A stretch of 64,000 bases of DNA from contig JAYRWE010000135.1 in assembly GCA_041918175.1 (NCBI GenBank), positions 1-64,000 of the forward strand. Direction: 5' to 3'. Every line of letters starts with the position of its first letter. Position 1 is the stretch's first letter. Below are positions 8,227 to 15,983 of the stretch, piece after piece. The stretch is from JABWAN01 sp041918175. GTDB taxonomy: Bacteria > Zhuqueibacterota > Zhuqueibacteria > Zhuqueibacterales > Zhuqueibacteraceae. The notes beneath the pieces were generated by a model. The model was not told the origin of the DNA, searched no databases, and worked only from the letters and a program-made list of their open reading frames with translations. Made by a program: the position numbers and the translations under genes.

Positions 8227-9642
8227 TTATGTGCGCGCAATTACGTCTTGGGGCATTGGGAAAGTTCTCGAAGCGGCGCTCTTCAGTGGAAATACGAGTG
8301 CAACCTCAATGCGATGTGCCTCCAAATTGGTCGAGATCGTTCCGCCTAATTTTTCTGTAAGCTCTTTCACTATGGCAAGGCCCAAGCCGGAGCCAGAAAT
8401 TTTATCCGCGTCGCTTGGGTTGCGATAAAACGGCTCGAACAAACGCTCTGCGGAAACTGGTAGCTTGCTCTTCAAATGATTCACAATCGTGAGCGCAATA
8501 CGATCATGCTTGCGCGCCAGTTCCGTGCGTATCGGCTGCGTAAGATCGCCGTACTTCAAACTATTGCTCCACAAGTTGTCGAGTATTTGCGCGAGGCGGT
8601 CGGGGTCGATATAAAGCCAGAGCGGCTCCTGCGTTTTGCACACGAGATGGGCCTCGGCGTTTTGCACTCGTGCCTTTTGCGCAAAATAGCTGTGCTCTTC
8701 TTCTACAAACGCGCGCGCTTCGAGCATTTTGCAATCAAACTTGTATTCGGGATTGCGAATCCGCGCGAGCTGCAACAGATCGTTGGTGATTTTAATGACG
8801 CGCTGCAAATCCTTCTTCACCGCGGGCACGAGATGTTGCTGCTGCTCCGGCGGCAACACGTTCATATACTCCACGATATCCACAAAGCCTTTGATCGAGG
8901 TGAGCGGCGATTTGATTTCATGCGAGGCATGCGCAAAGAGCCGTTGTCGTGCGGCATTGCTCTCCTCCAAACTTTCAATCAGGCGCTTGAGCCGCGCCGA
9001 CATCGCATTGAAACTCTTTGCGAGAAACGCGATCTCGTCTTCGCCGCTGCCGTCCAATTGCACGTCAAACTTGCCTTGCGAGATTTCACTCACGCCCGCT
9101 TTCAAGCGCTCCAAACGCGCGTTGAGATACGACACCATCTTCCACCCCATGACCACCGACACCGCAACGATAATCAATCCCGAAAACAGAAAGAGCGCCA
9201 TGATACTGCGAAACACGGGCGCATTGGGCAAGTGTAAGCGAATTTTGATGGTCGCAAAAGGCGAGAGCGTGTTCGGATTTTGATACACCCGCGCAAAGCC
9301 CGTGACGCGATGCTCTTCCTGTAAGATGGTATCGGGTGGAGCCTCGCGCAACGCCGTGTTGCTTGCCAGGAGCAGACCGTTGCGGTCATAAACATCGAGC
9401 GCATATTCAAAGTGCATCGAATCGAGCAGCGCGGCAATCGCATGCGGCGCGGGCCGCTGGGGATAGCTGCGATCCAACGCGACAAACACACGCGCGAGGC
9501 GTTGCGTTTGCAGTTTGGCCATCAACTCGACAATGGCGGCGCGCATGACATACGCATTCGCAGCGGCCAGCGCCGTGAAGAGCAGCAACGACACCGTGGC
9601 GAGCATCACCATAACGCGCGGGAAGAGAGATTTAAACAGCAT
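8227..9642 (-). CDS. Membrane sensor histidine kinase (HAMP, HisKA, HATPase)
   Basis: The 471-residue kinase has a first membrane helix near residues 9-30, a periplasmic sensor of about 115 residues, a second helix near 146-168, and a HAMP domain to about 222. The H-box is FAHASHEIKSPLTSI with H241 as the phosphoacceptor, the N-box is DNLWSNSLKYGD and the G-box is GSGLGLAIVKELTEKLGG. The response-regulator gene ends 2 bases before the ATG at 9642, so the two form a cognate pair. A GTG two codons earlier overlaps the regulator stop and is an alternative start. The signal sensed is unknown. Confidence 0.95.
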   Translation of the reverse strand: MLFKSLFPRVMVMLATVSLLLFTALAAANAYVMRAAIVELMAKLQTQRLARVFVALDRSYPQRPAPHAIAALLDSMHFEYALDVYDRNGLLLASNTALREAPPDTILQEEHRVTGFARVYQNPNTLSPFATIKIRLHLPNAPVFRSIMALFLFSGLIIVAVSVVMGWKMVSYLNARLERLKAGVSEISQGKFDVQLDGSGEDEIAFLAKSFNAMSARLKRLIESLEESNAARQRLFAHASHEIKSPLTSIKGFVDIVEYMNVLPPEQQQHLVPAVKKDLQRVIKITNDLLQLARIRNPEYKFDCKMLEARAFVEEEHSYFAQKARVQNAEAHLVCKTQEPLWLYIDPDRLAQILDNLWSNSLKYGDLTQPIRTELARKHDRIALTIVNHLKSKLPVSAERLFEPFYRNPSDADKISGSGLGLAIVKELTEKLGGTISTNLEAHRIEVALVFPLKSAASRTFPMPQDVIART

Positions 9643-9644
9643 GA

Positions 9645-10328
9645 TCACTTTCCGAATTTATAGCCCACGCCAAACACGGTCTTGAGGTATTCTGGATTTT
9701 TCGGATCGATTTCGATTTTGCTCCGCAGCCGCGCGATGTGCGAGTCGAGCGTGCGGCCATAGCCTTCGTACTCGTAGCCCATGACCAATTCGATCAACTT
9801 GTCGCGGCTGAACACGGTGCTCGGCGCTTGCATCATGATTTCGAGAATTTTGAATTCCGTCGGCGTGAGCTCGATTTCTTCGCCCGCCACTTCCACTTTG
9901 CGCGTTTCCAAATCCATCACGATCTCATCGTAATACAGCGGCGCGTGTTTCGGCTTAGGCCCTTGCTCGGTTGCGCGGCGCAGCAGCGCTTTGATGCGTG
10001 CAATCAATTCCATCATGTCAAACGGTTTGGTCAAATAATCATCCGCGCCCGCCTCGAAGCCCACGAGTTTGTCCACAATTTCCGAGCGCGCCGTGAGCAT
10101 GAGAATGGGCGCGCGCGTGAGCTGTCGAATTTTTGGAATAATGCTCGGGCCTTCAGCGTCGGGCAGCATCCAATCGAGCACGATGATGTCGGCCTCTTTC
10201 ATGCGTTCCGGTTGCAGCGCGCTCTTGGTGTCCGCGGCCGCATCCACTTTGAAACCGACAAGCTGCAATTGCACACGGATCATTTGCGCAATGCCGGTCT
10301 CGTCTTCAATTAAAAGTATTTTGTTCAT
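9645..10328 (-). CDS. OmpR-family response regulator
   Basis: The 227-residue protein has a receiver domain (residues 2-117) with acidic pair E8-D9, phosphoacceptor D52 in IIVLDWMLPD, the Thr in MLTAR and Lys in LTKPFD. A linker leads to a winged-helix DNA-binding domain (EIELTPTEFKILEIMM ... RTLDSHIARLRSKIE). The ATG at 10328 has a GAAGGG ribosome site and begins exactly at the receiver fold; 33 upstream residues read in frame are not family-like. It is the first gene of the cluster running to 6443 and probably autoregulates it. Confidence 0.95.
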   Translation of the reverse strand: MNKILLIEDETGIAQMIRVQLQLVGFKVDAAADTKSALQPERMKEADIIVLDWMLPDAEGPSIIPKIRQLTRAPILMLTARSEIVDKLVGFEAGADDYLTKPFDMMELIARIKALLRRATEQGPKPKHAPLYYDEIVMDLETRKVEVAGEEIELTPTEFKILEIMMQAPSTVFSRDKLIELVMGYEYEGYGRTLDSHIARLRSKIEIDPKNPEYLKTVFGVGYKFGK

Positions 10329-10947
10329 GGCTACCCTTCGCGGTTGGTTGCGGCGGCAATTTACAAAATCACGTTCGCGGATCACAGCGATTTTCCAAGG
10401 GCCAAACGATTGCAAGAGCACCTCCACACTTCCGCAACAAGTTTGCGATAACGCAGGAACTTCTTTTAGCGCTCTGCAAGAAACCTCCCGTTCTCGGAGC
10501 CAAGCTTAGGCTGGGAGTTGTGCCGAGCGCGAGGAACGGCTCTTTTAAATGACAGATAAGGGTATGAATACAATTCGTTGAAATTGAATTTTGCACTTGT
10601 GATACCGCTAACCTCCGCCTGATGCTGTAAGCATCAGGCTAAAAGATGGAAACCCCGCAAGCGGGGTTTATACCAATTGGGTGGCAGCCCCGTTCACGGG
10701 GCTTGCACCTCCTAGCCTGATGCTTCAGCATCAGGCGAATGCCGGTGCGAGCACGGTGCAAAATTCAGGTTGAAACTTCGACAATCGTTCTCCAACCTTT
10801 CTCCATGCAATCGCAACTTCTGCGCAACACTTTCCCGCCGTTGCCGCCGTATATTTTCGCACACAAACAGAGCGCAATTTCGCTCGCGAATAAACCAACT
10901 GGGCTTTGCCCAAAAACTGTTTTCACAATTCAAGAAGGAGTCGCATC
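10329..10947. other. Gene-free stretch with palindromic sequences
   Basis: About 620 bases between the divergently read regulator and lipoprotein genes. Around 10488-10540 there is an imperfect palindrome (CCGTTCTCGG ... CCGAGCGCGAGGAACGG) ending in CTTTTAAATGACA, which looks like a decayed family-A repeat. The ~180 bp element annotated separately follows. I see no tRNA or small gene. Confidence 0.5.
10586..10766. repeat. Family-B palindromic element, copy 1 (~180 bp)
   Basis: The ends are inverted: GAATTTTGCAC at 10586-10596 and GTGCAAAATTC at 10756-10766. Inside are nested hairpins, GCCTGATGC...GCATCAGGC, CCCCGC...GCGGGG and CCCCGT...ACGGGG. The second copy at 31896-32075 keeps the ends and the terminal CCTGATGC hairpins but has different inner stem words. 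Confidence 0.75.
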
Positions 10948-11715
10948 ATGAAGTTTCGTCGCATGTGGTTGAGCTTGGTTCCGGCGTTGATGCTTGCCGT
11001 GGGTTGCTCGAAAAATTCCACCGAACCGAACGAAGTCGAGGAGCTTTCGGACAGTGAGCAAATCAGCGTCGTGGCAGCGGAAGTGGCGCAGTCCAACGGC
11101 GGCGCGATGAGTGATCTTAATATGGTCGCTTCCAATTCCGAAGGCAACTATGGCGCGTTGGGCAAAAGCGCGGGGTTTGATACGACCATCACCAAAGGGT
11201 GGATCACTTATAATCTCGATCTTTCGTTTTACACGCAGCAGGGCATTCCGCAAAATCGTTACGTGCAAGGCGTGACGGATAAAGCCGTGTCGGTGAGTTC
11301 ATTGACGGGAAACTATTCCGATCCGCTCGGTGCAATCACGATTGCTTTGAAGACCGGCTCGAATCTCACCGCAACCGGACTTAAGGCGGGGAACGTTGCG
11401 ATCAACGGTTCGGGTACGAATGGCTCAAGCTATGGCTTCGCGGGCAATCGCAGACAATTGAGTTTGGTTTCGAGTAGTTCGTATACGGTGAGCAATGTGG
11501 TGATCGACCTCAATGGCGCCTCGTACATTCCAAGTGCGGGAACATTGCAAGCTACGGCCAAAGGCACGTTTACCGTGACGGGCACGGAGCAAACGCAATC
11601 GAAAGATTATTCGTTTACATACACCCTGACATTTAATGGCAGCAATCAAGTGACGGTCACATTGCCGAGCGGCAAGCAGTACACGCTGAATTTGGTCACA
11701 GGAAAGTTTAATTAA
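10948..11715 (+). CDS. Secreted lipoprotein, unknown function
   Basis: The 255-residue product has a lipoprotein signal (basic MKFRR, hydrophobic core, lipobox LAVGC), so the mature protein begins at Cys21 and is membrane-anchored. Residues about 110-255 are Ser/Thr/Gly-rich with repeated short beta strands (SVSSLTGNYSD, ATGLKAGNVAINGSG, VTVTLPSGKQYTLN), suggesting a beta-rich domain. AAGGAG lies 7 bases before the ATG at 10948. I do not recognise a family. Similar low-complexity lipoproteins are common in the FCB group. Confidence 0.8.
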   Translation: MKFRRMWLSLVPALMLAVGCSKNSTEPNEVEELSDSEQISVVAAEVAQSNGGAMSDLNMVASNSEGNYGALGKSAGFDTTITKGWITYNLDLSFYTQQGIPQNRYVQGVTDKAVSVSSLTGNYSDPLGAITIALKTGSNLTATGLKAGNVAINGSGTNGSSYGFAGNRRQLSLVSSSSYTVSNVVIDLNGASYIPSAGTLQATAKGTFTVTGTEQTQSKDYSFTYTLTFNGSNQVTVTLPSGKQYTLNLVTGKFN

Positions 11716-11736
11716 AAAGGCGCATGCTCACCAAGC

Positions 11737-11808
11737 TGTCATTCAGAAGGAATCCTTTTAAGCACTGGCTATATCGTCAGCGAGTAAAAAGATTCCTACT
11801 GAATGACA
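11737..11808. repeat. Family-A palindromic repeat, intact copy
   Basis: It starts TGTCATTCAGAAGGAATCC and ends GATTCCTACTGAATGACA. The arms are near-perfect inverted complements around CACTGG...CAGCGAG. It lies between the lipoprotein stop and the next ribosome site, and any transcript through it would form a strong hairpin. Confidence 0.85.
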
Positions 11809-11849
11809 ACGACGAGTATACCAAGAACCTCACTTCACTGGAGAACAAC

Positions 11850-12740
11850 ATGCTTCGTATGCAACATCGACTCGCCATTATTATCTTGCTGCTCTGCGCC
11901 ACGACGGCGTTCAGCAAGAATCCGCGCGCAACAACGTACGGCGAGGACATTCGCACGCCCAATCTCGCGCCGCACAGCACTTTTCATTACGAATTGACGC
12001 GCGCACTGGCAAAGGCCGCGGGGTTTAGCGCAGAAGAAGCGGAACGCATTGCCGTGATCGACGAAGCCACGGATACCGGCAGCTTCACGGGCGAAACGAA
12101 TTTTAGTGTGACGCTGCAGGGTACGCAGCGCGTGAGCAATGATGGCCTGTATTGGCACTTCGCGCGGCGTGATCGCGACAACGTTACGAATGAATATGTC
12201 TTGCCTGGCGGCCGCAATACGTGCGAATATTTCACGGGCGCATTCAATACGTGCCCAACTGGCAAAGCCGAGTTGGAAGAAATTGAAGCGTGGGCGATTT
12301 ACGGCCGCGGCACGCCGAGCACGGGCATGCCGCAGATTTCGTTCGACGGCGGCGAGGCATTTCGCAATGTGAGCGGACAAAGTTTGGAAGCGCTCGCGAT
12401 TTATTTGCACGCGCTCGCGGATTCTTATTCGCACGAGGCGTGCATGAAGGCCGAGCAGTTTCGCGGCCACAAGCCGCGTCCGCTCGAATGCACCGCGGTG
12501 GATTGGCACATTGATGAAGAGTATGGCAAAGCCGAAGCGCAAGACGAGGGTGTGCGTTATACTGAAGAGGCCGGCATGGCCACATGGCAAGCGCTCAAGT
12601 GGTATCGCGCGCAAAACGGTTTTATTGAAAGCGCCAAATGGAATGATGCGCAAGTGCAAGCGTTCGTCAAAAAATGGGCGAGTTTTGAGCAAGCGGAAAT
12701 GCGGCGAGAGTTGGCGGTGAAAGTGTTTGAAGCGTTGTGA
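11850..12740 (+). CDS. Exported protein resembling zinc-dependent phospholipase C / S1-P1 nuclease fold
   Basis: The 296-residue product starts at the ATG at 11850 (GGAG upstream) with a signal peptide (HRLAIIILLLCATTAFS). The mature part is mainly helical and has several spaced His/Asp motifs: STFHYELTRALAKAAGF, RIAVIDEATD, YWHFARRD, YLHALADSYSHEA and DWHIDEEYG. This pattern is that of trinuclear-zinc phospholipase C-like proteins such as DUF6765, where HALADSYSH-type motifs bind metal. The cysteine pair around NTCEYFTGAFNTC could form a disulfide. The fold assignment is inference from motifs. Confidence 0.7.
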   Translation: MLRMQHRLAIIILLLCATTAFSKNPRATTYGEDIRTPNLAPHSTFHYELTRALAKAAGFSAEEAERIAVIDEATDTGSFTGETNFSVTLQGTQRVSNDGLYWHFARRDRDNVTNEYVLPGGRNTCEYFTGAFNTCPTGKAELEEIEAWAIYGRGTPSTGMPQISFDGGEAFRNVSGQSLEALAIYLHALADSYSHEACMKAEQFRGHKPRPLECTAVDWHIDEEYGKAEAQDEGVRYTEEAGMATWQALKWYRAQNGFIESAKWNDAQVQAFVKKWASFEQAEMRRELAVKVFEAL

Positions 12741-12783
12741 GAGGCTGGATGCTGGATGAAGCGTGCGCACAAATTGATCTCGC

Positions 12784-12815
12784 AAAAAAAGAGCGAAGAG
12801 GGACACTCTTCGCTC
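12784..12815 (-). terminator. Intrinsic terminator of pckA
   Basis: GAGCGAAGAG (12791-12800) and CTCTTCGCTC (12806-12815) form a perfect 10-bp stem. On the minus strand it is followed directly by TTTTTTT. It lies 33 bases past the pckA stop. Confidence 0.9.
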
Positions 12816-12847
12816 TATGCTCTAAACTCTAAACACTCTGCCCCTTG

Positions 12848-14455
12848 CTACTTCGCCTTCGGCCCCGCCGCACGAATCTCGTCCGTCACATCATTCGTAA
12901 ATTGCTCAAAGTTTTTATGAAATAAACCTGCGAGATGTTTGGCCTTCTCATCATATGCTGTTGCGCTTTTCCATGTATTGCGTGGAATCAGCACCTCCGT
13001 TGGCACGTCGGGGCAAGATTGTGGAATGTGCAAGCCAAAGATTGGATCTTGCGCTGTGGGCACTTGCGCGAGTCGGCCATCGAGTGCGGCGTTGATCATC
13101 GCGCGCGTGTACGCGATTTTCATGCGCTGCCCTTCGCCAAACGGGCCGCCAGTCCATCCGGTATTCACGAGCCAACACGTAACTTTGTGCTTCGCGATCT
13201 TTTCGCCGAGCATGTTGGCATAAACCGTGGGATGCAGCGCCATAAACGGCGCGCCGAAGCAGGTGCTGAAAGTTGCCTGCGGCTCCTTGCCCAAACCTTT
13301 TTCCGTACCTGCAACCTTCGCCGTATATCCCGAGAGAAAATGATACATGGCTTGCGCAGGGGTGAGCTTCGCAATCGGCGGCATCACGCCAAACGCATCC
13401 GCGGTGAGCATGACGATATTCACGGGATGGCCGCCCATGCCGCTGGGTTCATGATTGGGAATGAAATCGATGGGATAGGCCGCGCGCGTGTTCTCTGTCA
13501 GCGAAGCATCGTCCAAATCGAGGCGGCGCGTGTACGCATCATACGTGACGTTTTCGAGTATCGTGCCGAAGCGGCGCGTGGTGGCGAAAATTTCCGGCTC
13601 GGCTTCTTGCGAAAGCCGAATTGCTTTCGCATAACAACCGCCTTCAAAATTGAACACGCCCGCATCACTCCAGCCATGCTCGTCATCGCCAATCAAGCGG
13701 CGATGCGGATCCGCGGAGAGCGTGGTTTTGCCTGTGCCCGAAAGCCCAAAGAACACGGCCACGTCGTCTTTCTTGCCAATGTTTGCGGAGCAGTGCATCG
13801 ACAGCACTTCGCGCAACGGCAAGAGATAGTTCATGACGGTGAAGATCGACTTTTTGATTTCACCCGCGTAGCTGGTCCCGCCGATCAATACCAAGCGTCT
13901 GCCAAAATTCACGGTGATAAAAACTTCAGAGTTGGTGCCATCCAATTCCGGGATTGCATGAAAGCGCGGCATGTTGATAACCGTGAACTGCGGTTCGTGG
14001 GATTCAAGCTCATGCACTTTGGGGCGAACGAAAAGATTGCGCGCGAAGAGGTTGTGCCACGCGCTTTCGGTAATCACACGAATCGGCAGGCGATAGCGGG
14101 AATCCGCGCCGGCATACAAGTCTTGAATGAAAATCTCGCGGTTTTGCAAATACGAAAGCATGCGCTGATGCAGGCTGTCGAAGCGCTCGCTTTCAATGGG
14201 GCGATTGACTTTGCCCCACCAGATGTGTTTATCACTGGACGCTTCCTTAACGATGTACTTGTCATTCGGCGAGCGTCCCGTATGATGTCCGGTGCGAACA
14301 ACCAACGGCCCGTGATGCGCAATCGTACCTTCGCGGCGGCGGATAGCTTCATCATAGAGTGCGCCCGAAGTCAAATTCCAATGCTGATCATTCACATTAC
14401 GAATACCATGAATTTCTAAACCGTGTTTGCTGCGGGTGACGATATTGCCGGACAT
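12848..14455 (-). CDS. pckA: Phosphoenolpyruvate carboxykinase (ATP)
   Basis: PckA converts oxaloacetate and ATP to phosphoenolpyruvate, the entry step of gluconeogenesis. The 535-residue length is typical. Diagnostic segments are GHHTGRSPNDKYIV, the kinase P-loop GLSGTGKTTLSADP, the metal-binding GDDEHGW and the oxaloacetate-site RFHAIPELDGTNSEVF. The ATG at 14455 has GAGGAGGAGC upstream. It ends at a strong terminator and begins 46 bases after another terminator-like stem in its own leader, which suggests attenuation. Gluconeogenesis fits an organism that also runs beta-oxidation. Confidence 0.97.
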   Translation of the reverse strand: MSGNIVTRSKHGLEIHGIRNVNDQHWNLTSGALYDEAIRRREGTIAHHGPLVVRTGHHTGRSPNDKYIVKEASSDKHIWWGKVNRPIESERFDSLHQRMLSYLQNREIFIQDLYAGADSRYRLPIRVITESAWHNLFARNLFVRPKVHELESHEPQFTVINMPRFHAIPELDGTNSEVFITVNFGRRLVLIGGTSYAGEIKKSIFTVMNYLLPLREVLSMHCSANIGKKDDVAVFFGLSGTGKTTLSADPHRRLIGDDEHGWSDAGVFNFEGGCYAKAIRLSQEAEPEIFATTRRFGTILENVTYDAYTRRLDLDDASLTENTRAAYPIDFIPNHEPSGMGGHPVNIVMLTADAFGVMPPIAKLTPAQAMYHFLSGYTAKVAGTEKGLGKEPQATFSTCFGAPFMALHPTVYANMLGEKIAKHKVTCWLVNTGWTGGPFGEGQRMKIAYTRAMINAALDGRLAQVPTAQDPIFGLHIPQSCPDVPTEVLIPRNTWKSATAYDEKAKHLAGLFHKNFEQFTNDVTDEIRAAGPKAK

Positions 14456-14500
14456 GGATGCTCCTCCTCGCTGGTTAGTCGTTGTGAGTTTAGTGTGAGC

Positions 14501-14547
14501 AAAAAAAATCCCACCGAAAGAAGTGGTTAAGATTCGATTCAGTGGGA
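14501..14547 (-). terminator. Leader terminator/attenuator candidate upstream of pckA
   Basis: On the minus strand TCCCACTGAA (from 14547) pairs with TTCGGTGGGA (to 14509), ten pairs including one G-U, followed by eight T residues. No minus-strand gene ends nearby, since the neighbour at 14925 is on the plus strand. The terminator therefore sits inside the pckA leader, or ends a short RNA. Confidence 0.75.
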
Positions 14548-14592
14548 AGAGAGCGAACGAAGCTTGCGGCACGCGCTGTTCAACTGGGTTTC

Positions 14593-14620
14593 AATATAAA
14601 AAGAAATCGCGCAAATTCAA
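14593..14620 (-). promoter_or_regulatory. Possible promoter for the pckA leader
   Basis: On the minus strand TTGAAT (14620-14615) and TATATT (14598-14593) are 16 bases apart. A start near 14585 would give an ~40-base segment before the leader stem and about 130 bases before the ATG. Confidence 0.4.
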
Positions 14621-14699
14621 TCGCGATTTTCGCGAGGCAGCGTGGCGCAAGGGGTGTGCATGGAAAGCGCTTCGTTTGAAAAAATACTCACGCGGCAGG

Positions 14700-14755
14700 A
14701 GGCCGTCGCTTTGAAGTCACCTCGCTTGAAAAGATAAAGGCGAGGTAAACAAGCA
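14700..14755 (-). repeat. Conserved 55-bp motif shared with 26952-27003
   Basis: Read on the minus strand, GCTTGTTTACC, CAAGCG, TGACTTCAAAGCGA and GGC occur in the same order and nearly the same spacing at 26952-27003 on the plus strand. The nature of the motif is unknown. It may be a decayed repeat end or a regulatory RNA or site. Confidence 0.5.
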
Positions 14756-14924
14756 GCGATGAACCCGCGGGGGAGCAGCGACGGAACAAAAAAGCGTTGT
14801 GCTTCAAGAAGTCGCGAGCACACGGATTGCAATTATCTCACGGCGGCGTTATCTTGCGATGAATTTCCACGAGCCAGCATGCACTGCTCGCTATTGTTGC
14901 TCATCAAAATACTTTGGAACAATC

Positions 14925-15953
14925 ATGGCCCACCCTCCTCTGCGCACAACGGTTATCGGCAGTTATCCTTTTCCGAGTTGGCTGGAGTTTGCGAGCCAAC
15001 ATCTCGATCAATTCGGCGCGAGCGACATTGCAGAGTTGCAAGACGATGCGGTGCTCGCTGCGATTCACGATCAAGTCGCCGCGGGCCTTGATGTCATCAC
15101 GGACGGCGAGCAGACGCGCTTCGATTTCAATTTGTCATTTTATGGATTTTTAGAAGGCATCAAGATGGAGGCCGCGGCGCCGCGCAAATGGGGTCCGCCG
15201 GCGCATGATCAACGCGGCAAGCATGAGGTGGTGGGCGAACTGTGCGCGCCGCGCGGCTTGGGCGCCGTGGCGGAGTTTCAACGGCTGCAACGTCTCGCGC
15301 CGCAAGGACCGACGCTGAAGGCGAGTTTGCCGGGCCCGTATACTTTGAGCGGTCGTCTGTTGCCGAATGCGCAATATCGCGATCGCTATGCGTTGACCGA
15401 AGCGTTGTTGCCGATTATTCGTGCGGAGTTGGAAGCGTTGGTGCAAGCAGGCTGCACGGAAATCAGCGTGGACGAGCCTTCGATGAGTTGCTATGCGTAT
15501 CGCGAAGATACGAAGCGCTTCGTGGATATTTTCAATCGCACGGTGGAAACAGTGGCGGGCAAGTGCCGGCTTTCGGCGCATCTTTGTTTTGGAAATTATA
15601 AAGGCCGGGCCGTGGGCAAGCGGCAACTTGCGCCGATGTTTCCAAACTTTCTCGATTTCAAAGTGAATGAACTGCACGTGGAAATGGCGAGCCGCGAGTT
15701 TGCGGAGATTGAGATGATCGGCGCGATTGCGCAGCGGATGGACGTGGCCGTGGGGATTATTGACGTGAAGAGTTATTATATCGAGACGGTGGAGGATATC
15801 GTCGCGCGCATCAAGTTGTGTTTGCAATATGCACCGGCGGACAAACTCTGCTTCGCGCCGGATTGCGGCTTGAGCCAAACTGCGCGTTGGGCGGCAAAGC
15901 AGAAGCTGGCGAATATGGTTGCGGGCGCGCAGCAGGTGCGAGCGCAGCTTTGA
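14925..15953 (+). CDS. Cobalamin-independent methionine synthase C-terminal-like protein (MetE-like)
   Basis: The 342-residue protein corresponds to the zinc-containing C-terminal barrel of MetE without its N-terminal half. It shows the family opening TTVIGSYPFPSWL, the DGEQTR segment, SVDEPSMSCY, the zinc-ligand region SAHLCFGNY and the later Cys in FAPDCGLSQTARW. Stand-alone versions use small methyl donors or corrinoid proteins rather than methyltetrahydrofolate polyglutamate, but which one is not visible here. The ATG at 14925 is preceded only by a weak TTGGAAC; upstream in-frame codons are not family-like. Confidence 0.88.
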   Translation: MAHPPLRTTVIGSYPFPSWLEFASQHLDQFGASDIAELQDDAVLAAIHDQVAAGLDVITDGEQTRFDFNLSFYGFLEGIKMEAAAPRKWGPPAHDQRGKHEVVGELCAPRGLGAVAEFQRLQRLAPQGPTLKASLPGPYTLSGRLLPNAQYRDRYALTEALLPIIRAELEALVQAGCTEISVDEPSMSCYAYREDTKRFVDIFNRTVETVAGKCRLSAHLCFGNYKGRAVGKRQLAPMFPNFLDFKVNELHVEMASREFAEIEMIGAIAQRMDVAVGIIDVKSYYIETVEDIVARIKLCLQYAPADKLCFAPDCGLSQTARWAAKQKLANMVAGAQQVRAQL

Positions 15954-15983
15954 GCGGGCGCATGCGCGACGGGCAAGTGCGCT

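Noticed and set aside
12935..14419. 494-residue plus-strand frame opposite pckA
   Set aside because: Antisense shadow of pckA in high-GC DNA; no ribosome site or family likeness.
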